The notes under the pieces are model-generated. The model made no database searches. It was not told the DNA's origin and saw nothing but the letters and a program-made list of their open reading frames with translations. DNA of 64,000 nucleotides from Sphingorhabdus sp. 109. Its GTDB lineage: Bacteria; Pseudomonadota; Alphaproteobacteria; Sphingomonadales; Sphingomonadaceae. Within the stretch, counting starts at the first letter, position 1, and the number at the start of each line of letters is the position of its first letter. The DNA is taken from contig NZ_LR732707.1 of NCBI RefSeq assembly GCF_902506555.1, forward strand, positions 2,565,290 through 2,629,289. The letters are read 5' to 3'. Shown piece by piece: positions 52,369 through 61,439 of this stretch. The position numbers and the translations under genes were made by a program.

Positions 52369-53037
52369 TTGGCAAACTCCCCCCTTGAAGCGATCCGCAG
52401 CAACATCGACAAAGCGGCCGGAATAGCAGACCGCAAGCCGTCGGAAATCGCGCTGATCGCAGTGTCGAAAACCCGCGGCAGCGAAGAGATACGGCCGTTG
52501 CTGGAATCCGGCCACCGCCTGTTCGGGGAAAACCGGGTGCAGGAAGCGATGGAGAAATGGCCGGCGCTGAAAGCCGACTTTCCGGATATTGAACTGCATA
52601 TGATCGGCCAGTTGCAATCGAACAAGGCAGCCGAAGCGGTGGCTCTTTTTGACTATATCCATTCGCTCGACCGGCCTTCGCTGATCAAGGAACTGGCGAA
52701 GGAAATGAAGCGGCAAGAGCGTCAGATCCCCTGTTTCCTGCAGGTCAATATTGGTGAGGAACCGCAAAAGGGCGGTTGCGATATCGAGGCTGTTCCCGAA
52801 TTGCTCGCCCAGGCGACATCGGCCGGAATAGAGATTGTCGGCCTGATGGCTGTCCCGCCCGACCATGAGAATCCGGTCCCCTATTTCGCGCTGTTGGCGA
52901 AACTGGCCCGCGAAGCCGGACTCGTCGGGTTGAGCATGGGCATGTCGGGAGATTTCGAACAGGCGGTCAAGCTCGGCTCGACCCATGTCCGGGTCGGCAC
53001 CGCCCTGTTCGGTCCGCGGCCAACGGCAGCCGGATAA
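52369..53037 (+). CDS. YggS/PROSC family PLP-binding protein
   Basis: PLP homeostasis protein of 222 residues. Start is a TTG at 52369 with a GAGAGAGA purine run upstream. The PLP Lys is K34 in ALIAVSKTRG, followed by GHRLFGENRVQEA and ELHMIGQLQSNKAAEAV, and the C-terminal GLSMGMSGDFEQAVKLGSTH then VRVGTALFG. It belongs to the non-enzymatic alanine racemase fold family. Confidence 0.92.
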   Translation: MANSPLEAIRSNIDKAAGIADRKPSEIALIAVSKTRGSEEIRPLLESGHRLFGENRVQEAMEKWPALKADFPDIELHMIGQLQSNKAAEAVALFDYIHSLDRPSLIKELAKEMKRQERQIPCFLQVNIGEEPQKGGCDIEAVPELLAQATSAGIEIVGLMAVPPDHENPVPYFALLAKLAREAGLVGLSMGMSGDFEQAVKLGSTHVRVGTALFGPRPTAAG

Positions 53038-54900
53038 TCAGCTCTCGCTGCTCTTGTCCTTGCTCTTTTCGCCGTTTTTCTCGCTGTCTTTCGCAGCCCG
53101 GTCAGCCTTGCGCTCCTCTGGCGTGTCTGGCGCGACATAGCTGATCACCACATCGCCATCCTCGATCACCGGCCGGGCGTCGGTGGCGAAGAACAGCAGT
53201 CGCCGGTCCGGCTTGAAGACCGCAAGCGGCTCCTCGTCCTTTTCCAGATTCTTGCGATAATCCTCGGCGGTAAATTTCTCGGTAATATTGGTCTTGCTGA
53301 ACCGCCAGCCTGCCAGGTCCCGGTCGAGCAACGTGCCGAAATCCGCTCCGGATTCGAACAATAAGCGGCCGCGGCCGACCCGGCTCTTGCTGTGGCTGTC
53401 ATTGGCCAGGCGGCTGATCTGTTCATAACCCATTTCGGGGCCCAGATCGGCGGTGATCAGCTGGTTCTGGCTGTCATTGTCGGTGGCGGCAATGAGATGC
53501 TGATATTCGCCCATGTCGATATTGTCATTATGCGCTTCGTCGAGCACATCGCCATGGTGAATCTCCAGGCCCTCGCTGCGGGCCCGGCGCAGCGCGAACC
53601 GGCTGTCGTCCGTGATCAGGACATGGATATCCAGCGATTTGAGCATTTTGCCCAGCGCGATCGACCAGCGATTGGCACCGGCTATCAATATGCCTTCACC
53701 CTTGCCTTCTGAAATTCCCAGACGTTCGGCAACCCATGAGGCAGAGAATCCATGGGCAAAGATTGTCGCAATGACGACGGCGAAGCTGAGCGGGACCAGC
53801 GCTTCCGCTCCGGGCATGCCATAATCGACCAGACGGATTGCAAACAGGCCGGTGATAGCGACGGCCACGATCCCGCGGGGCGCGATCCAGGCAATGAACA
53901 ATCGCTCGCGCCATGGCACCGAACTGAACAGCAGCGCGACCAGCACCGAGACCGGGCGAACGATAAACAGCAGCAATATCAGGAAGATGACAAATTGCGG
54001 CCGGAACTGCTGCACCGTTTCCCAGTCCAGCGTTGCCGAGAGAATGATGAAGACGCCGGAGATCAGCAGCACCGCCAGATCTTCCTTGAACCGGTAGAGC
54101 GCCTGGCTCGAGTAGATTTGCCGGTTGCCCATTACGATGCCCATGACCGTGACGGTGATCAGACCGGTTTCGTGCTTGATCAGATCGGCGATGACAAAAC
54201 CGGCGATGACCGTGACCAGCAGAAAGGGCGCTTTCAGATATTCGGGAACCAACCCTCTTGGAAACAGCCATGTCAACGCAAAGCCGAGACCTGCGCCAAT
54301 CAGCGCGGCGATGAAACTGGCGGCCAGCACATCCATGCTGATGACCGCGATATTGGCATTGGCGCCCTCATAGGTGATATAGGCATAGATACCGACAGCC
54401 AGCAGCGCGCCGATCGGATCGTTCACAATGCCTTCCCATTTCAGGATATTGCGAACCCGGGACGGTACCCGCAAGGTCCGGAGCATCGGGCCGATTACGG
54501 TGGGGCCGGTGACTATCATGATCCCACCGAGCAAGGCGGAAATTTCCCAGGACAGGCCGGCACCATAATGTGCGGCTCCGGTGCCCAGCGCCCAAGCTAT
54601 CGGACCGGCGACGAGCACCATTGCGGTCACTGCGCCGCCCGCCTGGCGCAATTCGCGGAAGTTCAGGCTGAGACCGCCCTCAAACAGGATGACGGCAACC
54701 GCCAGTTTGATGATCGGTTCCTGCAGCGCGCCGAAATCTCGTTCGGGGTCGATAATGCCGAGCACCGGCCCGGCGATAATACCGACAATCAGCATCAGCG
54801 CGATGGCGGGACGGCCGGTCCGCCAGGCAATCCACTGTGCGCCGATACCGAGCAGGCCGATCAGCGCAATCTTGACCATCAGTGAATCTATTATTTCCAT
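53038..54900 (-). CDS. CPA1-type Na+/H+ antiporter with a TrkA-N domain
   Basis: Membrane protein of 620 residues. About 12 helices occupy 1-400, with LFEGGLSLNFRELR, VTGPTVIGPMLRTLRVPSRV and GIVNDPIGALLAVGIYAY (the acidic ND pair) as in NhaP-type antiporters. A cytoplasmic nucleotide-binding domain follows (ILIAGANRWSIALGKMLKSL, then HHGDVLDEAHNDNIDMGEYQ). The C-terminal tail is Lys/Glu/Asp/Ser-rich and charged. K+ or Na+ exchange cannot be distinguished. Confidence 0.88.
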   Translation of the reverse strand: MEIIDSLMVKIALIGLLGIGAQWIAWRTGRPAIALMLIVGIIAGPVLGIIDPERDFGALQEPIIKLAVAVILFEGGLSLNFRELRQAGGAVTAMVLVAGPIAWALGTGAAHYGAGLSWEISALLGGIMIVTGPTVIGPMLRTLRVPSRVRNILKWEGIVNDPIGALLAVGIYAYITYEGANANIAVISMDVLAASFIAALIGAGLGFALTWLFPRGLVPEYLKAPFLLVTVIAGFVIADLIKHETGLITVTVMGIVMGNRQIYSSQALYRFKEDLAVLLISGVFIILSATLDWETVQQFRPQFVIFLILLLFIVRPVSVLVALLFSSVPWRERLFIAWIAPRGIVAVAITGLFAIRLVDYGMPGAEALVPLSFAVVIATIFAHGFSASWVAERLGISEGKGEGILIAGANRWSIALGKMLKSLDIHVLITDDSRFALRRARSEGLEIHHGDVLDEAHNDNIDMGEYQHLIAATDNDSQNQLITADLGPEMGYEQISRLANDSHSKSRVGRGRLLFESGADFGTLLDRDLAGWRFSKTNITEKFTAEDYRKNLEKDEEPLAVFKPDRRLLFFATDARPVIEDGDVVISYVAPDTPEERKADRAAKDSEKNGEKSKDKSSES

Positions 54901-54957
54901 GAACTATCCTTGGCGGGTTTTTCGCCCATATGCAAAAAACTTTCCGGGACCCGGGGA

Positions 54958-56223
54958 TCAGGTGCTGCCGAAATGGCCAATCGCTTGTTCAATAACGCCA
55001 TAGACGGAATCCAGTTCCTCGCGGCCGATAGAATAAGGAGGCATGATGTAAACCGTATTGCCCAATGGCCGAAGTAAAATGTTGCGATCCCGGAAATAGC
55101 CGAGCAGCTGCGGCCCAAGGCTGGACATATAATCACCCGCCCCATCGTCGATCTCGAACGCCAATATCGTGCCGCACTGGCGCAGGCCGCTGACGTTGGA
55201 TTTCTGCGCCAGCCGCTCTGCAAAGGCGCGATGCGAGGCGATAATGCCGTCGATCCGTTCCTGCACCGGCTCGTCACGCCATATCGCCAGATTGGCATTG
55301 GCCGCCGCGCAGGCAATCGGATTGGCGGTGAAGCTGCTCGAATGGAAGAACATCTGCGCGCGGTCTTCGGAATAATGCGCCTGGAAAATGGGATCTCTGG
55401 CAGCGGTAACCGCGAGCGGGATGACACCTCCGGTCAGGCCCTTGGCCATGCACAAGATATCCGGCTCGACGCCCGCCTGTTCGCAGGCAAAAACCGTGCC
55501 GGTGCGGCCCCAGCCGGTCATCACTTCGTCGGCAATGAACAGCACATCATGCTCGCGGCAGATCGCCGCCATCTGCGCCAATATTGCCGGGCCGTACATC
55601 TTCATGCCGCCTGCGCCGAGGACCAGCGGTTCGACGATCAGCGCCGCCGGCGCATTGTCGCTGTCCGTGCACAAGGCTTCCAGTTGGTCGAGTGTCTGCT
55701 GTTCGGCTCCGGCTTCCGGGAACGCTATCGTGCCGACATCAAACAGCAAAGGCGCATAGGCTTGGTTGAACACGCCGCGCGCGCCGACCGACATCGCACC
55801 AATCGTATCGCCATGATAGCTATGCTCCATGACCAGGATTTTCTGGCGCGCTTCGCCACGATTGTGCCAGTAGCCGAGCGCCATTTTGAGCGCCACCTCG
55901 ACCGCGGTCGAACCGCTGTCCGAGAAGAAAATATGCTCTAGTGATTCCGGCAGGAAATCGGCGAGACCTTCGGCCAGTTCCCGCGCCGGACCATGCGTCC
56001 ATCCGGCAAAGATCATCTGGTCGAGCCGGGCGCTCTGCTTCTGGATCGCACTGACGATGGTCGGATGGCAATGGCCGTGGGTCTGCACCCACCAGCTCGA
56101 TATCGCGTCAATGATCCGGGTGCCGTCGCTTTTGTACAGGCAGGCGCCTTCCGCCCGCGCGATTTCCGGAATCGGTTCGCGGAGCCCGTGCTGGGTGAAG
56201 GGATGCCAGATATTGATGCTCAT
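54958..56223 (-). CDS. bioA: Adenosylmethionine-8-amino-7-oxononanoate aminotransferase BioA
   Basis: PLP enzyme of 421 residues, biotin synthesis. WHPFTQHGLREPIPEIARAE at the N-terminus, SSWWVQTHGHCHPTIV, the PLP Lys in LCMAKGLTGGVIPLAVT and DEVMTGWGRTGTVFACEQAG are typical. It overlaps bioD by four bases in the order bioF-bioD-bioA. bioB is not in the window. Confidence 0.95.
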   Translation of the reverse strand: MSINIWHPFTQHGLREPIPEIARAEGACLYKSDGTRIIDAISSWWVQTHGHCHPTIVSAIQKQSARLDQMIFAGWTHGPARELAEGLADFLPESLEHIFFSDSGSTAVEVALKMALGYWHNRGEARQKILVMEHSYHGDTIGAMSVGARGVFNQAYAPLLFDVGTIAFPEAGAEQQTLDQLEALCTDSDNAPAALIVEPLVLGAGGMKMYGPAILAQMAAICREHDVLFIADEVMTGWGRTGTVFACEQAGVEPDILCMAKGLTGGVIPLAVTAARDPIFQAHYSEDRAQMFFHSSSFTANPIACAAANANLAIWRDEPVQERIDGIIASHRAFAERLAQKSNVSGLRQCGTILAFEIDDGAGDYMSSLGPQLLGYFRDRNILLRPLGNTVYIMPPYSIGREELDSVYGVIEQAIGHFGST

Positions 56224-56849
56224 GATCCGAAGGCCGCCAGATTGAAATGGGTGTTGAACGCGTCTCGCAACACGTCTGGCGTGAGCGAATCAAGCATGGG
56301 CAGGCGGCCGAGATGCGACACGGCGCCAATCCGGCAGATGGTCTGCTCGCTGTCGACAATTTCATCGCCGATAAAGGCAATGCCATGGATCGGCACGTTG
56401 CGGGCACGCAGGGCCTCGATCGTCAGCAGGCTGTGATTGATGGTGCCGAGACGGGTCGATGCGACGATGATCACCGGCTGGCCCCAATGGGCAAAGACAT
56501 CGGCGAACAGCAGTTCCGGATTGACCGGTACCAGCGCGCCGCCCGCTCCCTCGATCACCAGCGGCCCGTCGACCGGCGGGATGTCCAGATCGCCCAGACC
56601 AATAGTGATGCCTTCCTGCGCCGCTGAATAATGGGGCGATGCCGGAATTTTCAGCCGGTAGCGTTCGGGTAATATCAGGGCGGGATCAACGCCGCCGATC
56701 TTGGCGACCGTCTCGCTGTCGGTGCCGTCTTCAAGTCCCGCCTGCACCGGTTTCCAGTAATGCGCGCCCATCGCCGCGGTCAGCGCCGCGGCAAAAATGC
56801 TCTTGCCGATATCGGTATCGGTACCGGTGATCACATATTTCCGGCTCAT
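56220..56849 (-). CDS. bioD: Dethiobiotin synthetase BioD
   Basis: ATP-dependent enzyme of 209 residues. P-loop VITGTDTDIGKSIFAAAL; the end is GKS rather than the more usual GKT. EGAGGALVPVNPELLFADVF and the carbamate-site VIIVASTRLGTINHSLLTIE follow. Overlaps bioF upstream and bioA downstream by four bases. Confidence 0.94.
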   Translation of the reverse strand: MSRKYVITGTDTDIGKSIFAAALTAAMGAHYWKPVQAGLEDGTDSETVAKIGGVDPALILPERYRLKIPASPHYSAAQEGITIGLGDLDIPPVDGPLVIEGAGGALVPVNPELLFADVFAHWGQPVIIVASTRLGTINHSLLTIEALRARNVPIHGIAFIGDEIVDSEQTICRIGAVSHLGRLPMLDSLTPDVLRDAFNTHFNLAAFGS

Positions 56850-57988
56850 GCCGCCTCTGCTTGTGCCAGCGCCTCGTGCAAAGCGGCTGCGAGATTTCTA
56901 ATGTCTTCCTGCGTCACGTTGAGGGTCAGCGAGATGCGCAGGCGGGCGCTTCCGGCCGGAACCGTCGGCGGGCGAATGGCGCGGACGTCATATCCCTGGT
57001 CCTGCAACCGGGTGGCGACGCTGACAGCGAGCCGGTCGTCGCCGAGAATGACCGGAAATATCTGGCTGTCCTGATGCTCGCCGAGCGACAGGCCGGCAAA
57101 GCAGCTCCGGGCGAGCGCGATATGGTCCGCCAGAGCGGTCTGCAGCGCAGGATTGTCTGCAACATGGACGATCGCCTGCTGCGCCAGATGCGCGGTTAGA
57201 GGGCTGGGCGCGGTGGAAAAGATGAAGGGCCGGGCGCGGTTGATGAAAAATTCGCGCAGGATTTTCGGCATGGTCAAAATCCCGCCTTCGCCGCCGAGCG
57301 CCTTGCCGCAGGTGCGCAACAGGATCGCATTCTCCTGCCGGCCTATGGGGCCGGCCAGACCGCTGCCGCCTTCACCGAAAACGCCCACCGCATGGGCTTC
57401 GTCGATCACGAGCATCGCATCATGGGTATTGGCGATCTGTGCGAGATCACTGAGCGGTGCCCGGTCGCCATCCATGCTGTAGAGGCTCTCCACCGCGATC
57501 CACACGGTTCCCGTGCCACCGGATTGGCGCCAGCTCCGGATAGCCTGTTCGAGCGCATTGCAGTCACCATGGGCAAAGGGCTGAAACGCGGCGCGGCCCA
57601 GCTTCATCCCGTCATGGACGCTGGCATGGACCAGCGCGTCATAGAGCACCAGGTCGCCGGTCTGCGGCAAGGTAGCGAATAAAGCGCTGTTGGCGGCGAA
57701 GCCGGAGCCGAAGAACAGGCTGGCCTCCGCGCCATAATGGCTGGCAGCAAAGGCTTCGAGCGCTTCATGTTCGGGATGGTTGCCGCCGAGCAATCGTGAT
57801 CCGCCCGATCCGTGCGCCATGCCACTGGCGATCGCGGCCTGCGCCACTTCCTTCAGATAGGGGCTGCGCGACAGGCCGAGATAATCATTGGAGGAAAAAT
57901 CCTTGCCGGCGGGAATCAGAAGCCGCCGTTTGCGACCCCCCATGTCGAGAGCGTCCAGTTGATCGCGATAGGGTTTGAATCGATCCAT
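56846..57988 (-). CDS. bioF: 8-amino-7-oxononanoate synthase BioF
   Basis: PLP enzyme of 380 residues that joins pimeloyl thioester and alanine. Start at 57988 gives MDRFKPYRDQLDALDMGGRK; a frame 131 codons longer upstream carries no family sequence and runs into pdeM. PLP Lys is K229 in LRTCGKALGGEGG, and DEAHAVGVFGEGGSGL is the cofactor-side block. First gene of the bioFDA set. Confidence 0.94.
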   Translation of the reverse strand: MDRFKPYRDQLDALDMGGRKRRLLIPAGKDFSSNDYLGLSRSPYLKEVAQAAIASGMAHGSGGSRLLGGNHPEHEALEAFAASHYGAEASLFFGSGFAANSALFATLPQTGDLVLYDALVHASVHDGMKLGRAAFQPFAHGDCNALEQAIRSWRQSGGTGTVWIAVESLYSMDGDRAPLSDLAQIANTHDAMLVIDEAHAVGVFGEGGSGLAGPIGRQENAILLRTCGKALGGEGGILTMPKILREFFINRARPFIFSTAPSPLTAHLAQQAIVHVADNPALQTALADHIALARSCFAGLSLGEHQDSQIFPVILGDDRLAVSVATRLQDQGYDVRAIRPPTVPAGSARLRISLTLNVTQEDIRNLAAALHEALAQAEAA

Positions 57989-58005
57989 GAATGCGCCGTT
58001 AGCAG

Positions 58006-58734
58006 TCAGCGACCCGTGGTGGCCAGAGGCAATGCAAGCTGGCTGCCATCGACTGTCTCTATTGTCCTGTCGCGGAACGGTAGCGGGAAGCAGACCGGCT
58101 TGTCCTTCAGGCCGATAATCGCTTCCGCCGGTCCGCCGACGCAGGCCTCGATCACCGGATCCTGCGCCGCCATGCCGCCGGTCAGCGCCCCGAACGCGGG
58201 CATGATCAGATGCTGGCGCCCCCTGACAAAACAGCGCCGCGTCAGATGGCGGCCGCGCGTGGCGATCCGGATTTTCGGATGATAATGACCGGATATTTCG
58301 GGCAGCGCGCTTTCCGGCGTGGCTTCGTGGCGCAAGGCCAGACCCTCGCCGGTCCATTCGTCGACCACTGTGCCACCCCATAGCCCGGAAACATCGCGGT
58401 CATGATTGCCGGTGATCCAGATCCAGTCGAGCGCGGCGGTCATCGCCGAGAGCTGCCGCGCCGCCTCCGGTTCCAGCCGCGCCTCGCCCTCGCCATCATG
58501 ATAATTGTCACCCAGGCAGAAGACCCGCGTCGCGCCGGTTTTGCTCACCAGAGCGGCCAGTTCGACCAGCGTCGCCTGGCTGTCATAGGGCGGCAGCATC
58601 TGGCCCTGCCGCGCAAAGAAACTCGCCTTTTCCAGATGGAGGTCTGCCACCAGCAGCGCGTTCCGGGCTGGCCAGTATAGCGCGGCCGGCGCCACGATAT
58701 CAAAGCGGTGTTGGGCGAACAGAAGGGGAACCAT
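58006..58734 (-). CDS. pdeM: Ligase-associated metallophosphoesterase PdeM
   Basis: Calcineurin-like phosphoesterase of 242 residues. Metal-binding blocks ADLHLEKASFFARQG, LGDNYHDGEG, TGNHDRDVSG and GHYHPKIRI are in order. The start at 58734 gives MVPLLFAQHRFDIVAP. From memory such proteins are called PdeM and sit beside a ligase-associated Lhr-type helicase; here the Lhr 3' end is about 5 kb away on the same strand. Confidence 0.85.
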   Translation of the reverse strand: MVPLLFAQHRFDIVAPAALYWPARNALLVADLHLEKASFFARQGQMLPPYDSQATLVELAALVSKTGATRVFCLGDNYHDGEGEARLEPEAARQLSAMTAALDWIWITGNHDRDVSGLWGGTVVDEWTGEGLALRHEATPESALPEISGHYHPKIRIATRGRHLTRRCFVRGRQHLIMPAFGALTGGMAAQDPVIEACVGGPAEAIIGLKDKPVCFPLPFRDRTIETVDGSQLALPLATTGR

Positions 58735-58815
58735 GGAGCCGCTATGCGATGAACATGGGCGCGATGCAAGCCACCGGGTTGGAATTTCTGGCTCGACCGC
58801 ACTATATGCGCCCTC

Positions 58816-59754
58816 ATGACCGAATCTCAAACGCCCGTAAAAGTCGCCGCACTCTATCATTTTGCCGTGGTCGACGATCCTTCAGCTCTGCGTCTGCAAG
58901 TGCTGGCCCTGTGCGAGCAGCATGGCCTCAAGGGCACGATCCTGTTGGCGCATGAGGGCATCAACGGCACGATTGCCGGTGCGCCCGACGCGATTGACGC
59001 GGTAATAGAGGGCCTGCGCCAGCTGCCCCGCTTTGCCGATCTCGAGGTCAAATATTCCGAGGCCAGTGCGATGCCCTTCCTGCGGATGAAGGTCCGGCTC
59101 AAGAAGGAAATCGTCTCGATGGGTGTCGAGGGCGTCGATGCCGCGACCGAGAAAGGCGCCTATGTCGACCCGGCTGACTGGAACGACCTGATCGCCGACC
59201 CCGACACGATCGTGATTGACACGCGCAACGCCTATGAGGTGGCGATTGGCAGCTTTGACGGGGCGATCAACCCGAACACGGAAAGCTTCCGCGACTTCCC
59301 GGCCTGGTTCGACGATTTTTCGGAAAAGCTGCGGCAGGATCCGGACAAGGCACCGAGGATCGCGATGTTCTGCACCGGCGGCATCCGCTGCGAAAAGGCG
59401 ACGGCCTATGTCAAGGCGCAGGGCTTTGACGATGTCCAGCATCTCAAGGGCGGCATATTGAAATATCTCGAACATGTGCCCGAAACCGAAAGCATGTGGC
59501 AGGGCGACTGTTTCCTGTTCGACCAGCGTGTCGCTGTCGGCCACGGCCTGCGCGAAACCGATTATGGCCAGTGCTATGCCTGCCGGATGCCGCTGAACGC
59601 CGCCGACCGCGCTTCGCCCGACTATATTCCCGGTGAAGCCTGCCCCCATTGCATCGACCAGCGGACCGACGAACAACGCGCCCGCTATCGCGAACGCCAG
59701 CGCCAGGTCGAAAAAGCCGCGGCCGAGGGCCGGCAGCATCTCGGGACCGAATGA
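58816..59754 (+). CDS. trhO: tRNA uridine(34) hydroxylase TrhO (rhodanese-like)
   Basis: About 312 residues. N-terminal acylphosphatase-like part (MTESQTPVKVAALYHFAVVD, LLAHEGINGTIAGAPDAIDA), then a rhodanese domain with the catalytic Cys in MFCTGGIRCEKATAYVKAQG. A C-terminal Cys-rich region (CYACRMPL, CPHCIDQRTDEQRARYRER) is typical. The enzyme makes 5-hydroxyuridine at tRNA position 34. It overlaps the GST gene by four bases. Confidence 0.93.
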   Translation: MTESQTPVKVAALYHFAVVDDPSALRLQVLALCEQHGLKGTILLAHEGINGTIAGAPDAIDAVIEGLRQLPRFADLEVKYSEASAMPFLRMKVRLKKEIVSMGVEGVDAATEKGAYVDPADWNDLIADPDTIVIDTRNAYEVAIGSFDGAINPNTESFRDFPAWFDDFSEKLRQDPDKAPRIAMFCTGGIRCEKATAYVKAQGFDDVQHLKGGILKYLEHVPETESMWQGDCFLFDQRVAVGHGLRETDYGQCYACRMPLNAADRASPDYIPGEACPHCIDQRTDEQRARYRERQRQVEKAAAEGRQHLGTE

Positions 59755-60401
59755 CCGAATTGCCGGTCCTCTACAGCTTTCGGCGCTGCCCCTATGCGAT
59801 GCGCGCGCGCATGGCGCTGCTGGTCAGCGAAACCCCGGTCCGCCTGCGCGAAGTGGTGCTGCGTGACAAACCGGAAGAAATGATCGCCGCCTCGCCCAAG
59901 GCGACGGTGCCGGTGCTGGTGCTGCCCGACGGACAGGTCATCGACGAAAGCCTGGCGATCATGCGCTGGGCGCTGGACCGCAACGACCCGCAAGACTGGT
60001 TGCAGGGCACCGCTGCCGGAACCGAGCTGATTGCGGAAGCCGACGGCCCGTTCAAACACCATCTCGACCGCTACAAATATCCCACCCGCTACGAAAATGT
60101 CGACCCGCTCGAGCATCGCGCGGGCGGTCTGATCTTTCTTGAAAAACTCGATGGTCTGATTCAACCGTCAGGGCAGCTGATGGGCGCAAAGCCCACGCTG
60201 GCCGACCACGCGATCTTCCCGTTCGTCCGCCAGTTCGCCAATAATGACCGCAGCTGGTTCGACGCGCTGCCCCTGCCCGCCCTGCAGAAATGGCTCGGGA
60301 ACCATCTCGCTTCGCCCTTATTTGCCACCACGATGCAAAAATATCCGCAGTGGAAGAGCGGGGACGAGGAACCGGTTTTTGCTTTGGATGTGACGGTTTA
60401 A
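59751..60401 (+). CDS. Glutathione S-transferase family protein
   Basis: Protein of 216 residues. N-terminal thioredoxin-like domain LPVLYSFRRCPYAMRARMAL with a CPY motif, then ASPKATVPVLVLPDGQVIDE (cis-Pro region) and the helical C-terminal half. Start overlaps the trhO stop (ATGA). Substrate unknown; the Cys suggests an omega/beta-like thiol transferase. Confidence 0.87.
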   Translation: MTELPVLYSFRRCPYAMRARMALLVSETPVRLREVVLRDKPEEMIAASPKATVPVLVLPDGQVIDESLAIMRWALDRNDPQDWLQGTAAGTELIAEADGPFKHHLDRYKYPTRYENVDPLEHRAGGLIFLEKLDGLIQPSGQLMGAKPTLADHAIFPFVRQFANNDRSWFDALPLPALQKWLGNHLASPLFATTMQKYPQWKSGDEEPVFALDVTV

Positions 60402-60450
60402 AGCGGCTTGCGAGGCTCGCACAAAAATCCGGAAACGCAATGCGCCCCGA

Positions 60451-61275
60451 TCAGATTCCGACGCGCAACTTGAGGCCGACCCTTGTATCCGGCGCGGCGT
60501 CTGACAGGCCGACGGCGCCGTCGACACCGATCCGGACCGAGCGGCTCAAACTGGTTCCGAATCCCATGTTGAGGCTCTGGCTGTCGCCGATGCTGGTGGA
60601 GGCGGACTGCTCATAGGAATAGGAAGCGGTCAGGGCGCTGCTCTTGCCGAGCAGCACATGACTCCCCGCCGTGCCCGATAGCCGGTTGCGGGTTTCGAAA
60701 TCATCCGGCTCGCCGACAATCGTATAGCCAGCACCGACAAATGGCACGACCGCGCCCATTTTTCTGGAGAGCTGGCCGGACACTCCATAGTCGACCTTGC
60801 CGGTGCCAAGCCCTTTCTCCCGCGATGCGGTGGGCAGTTTGACCGAAGCGCCGACCGTGGCGTTCACGCCTGAGACGGGCAGTTGATAGGCCGCATTGAG
60901 GGACAGGTCGCCGATGCCTTCCCGCTTTACCTGCCCTGTCTGCGAGCCGTCTGACGCCAGTAGCGGCGTGCCGAACAGCCCGCCCTGATTGACGATAACC
61001 TCCTGCGGAGCTGTGGAGGAGATATAGGGTAGCGACGCGGACGCGCTGAACCGGCCTGTGGTCATTGCGATACCGGTGGTGGCGAATGTGGTCTTGTAAT
61101 CCAGTCCTTGCCCGGCATCGCCCTCGATATAATCCACATCAGCGAGCAGATAGAATCGGGCGTCGTCTCCGGCGCTTCGATTCTCCTGAGCGCTGGCGGC
61201 CGGAAGATCGGAAGTCTGCGCCGGAGCAGGGCTGGCGGCGGCAAGAAAAATCGGCAGGGTGAGAAAAATACGCAT
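60451..61275 (-). CDS. Outer-membrane beta-barrel protein (phenol-MetA-like family)
   Basis: Exported protein of 274 residues. ATG 61275 follows AAGGAGCG. Signal peptide MRIFLTLPIFLAAASPAPA. Many amphipathic strands: FSASASLPYISSTAPQEV, GIGDLSLNAAYQLPVSG, GSHVLLGKSSALTASYSYE. The GDLSLNAAYQLP type motif is common in the transporter-like MetA family. Function unknown. Confidence 0.75.
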   Translation of the reverse strand: MRIFLTLPIFLAAASPAPAQTSDLPAASAQENRSAGDDARFYLLADVDYIEGDAGQGLDYKTTFATTGIAMTTGRFSASASLPYISSTAPQEVIVNQGGLFGTPLLASDGSQTGQVKREGIGDLSLNAAYQLPVSGVNATVGASVKLPTASREKGLGTGKVDYGVSGQLSRKMGAVVPFVGAGYTIVGEPDDFETRNRLSGTAGSHVLLGKSSALTASYSYEQSASTSIGDSQSLNMGFGTSLSRSVRIGVDGAVGLSDAAPDTRVGLKLRVGI

Positions 61276-61439
61276 ATCGGGTTCGCTCCTTGAAGACGTG
61301 GCAAGCCGGGCGGGCGCTTGCCTGTGCAAGGGGAACGAACCGCAGCGGCGGTTTAATCCAAATTATTTTTCGATCATTTCTCTAACCCCGAATTCGCCGC
61401 CACGGGACACTGTCGTTCGTGTCCCGGAGAGCCTGTCGG

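Noticed and set aside
53752-54885. Long open frame on the plus strand across the antiporter gene
   Set aside because: Antisense to a well-conserved membrane protein; the translation is unusually rich in Gln/Asp without domain motifs.
57989-58381. N-terminal extension of BioF
   Set aside because: The extra 131 codons carry no family sequence and overlap pdeM; MDRFKPYRDQL at 57988 is the normal start.
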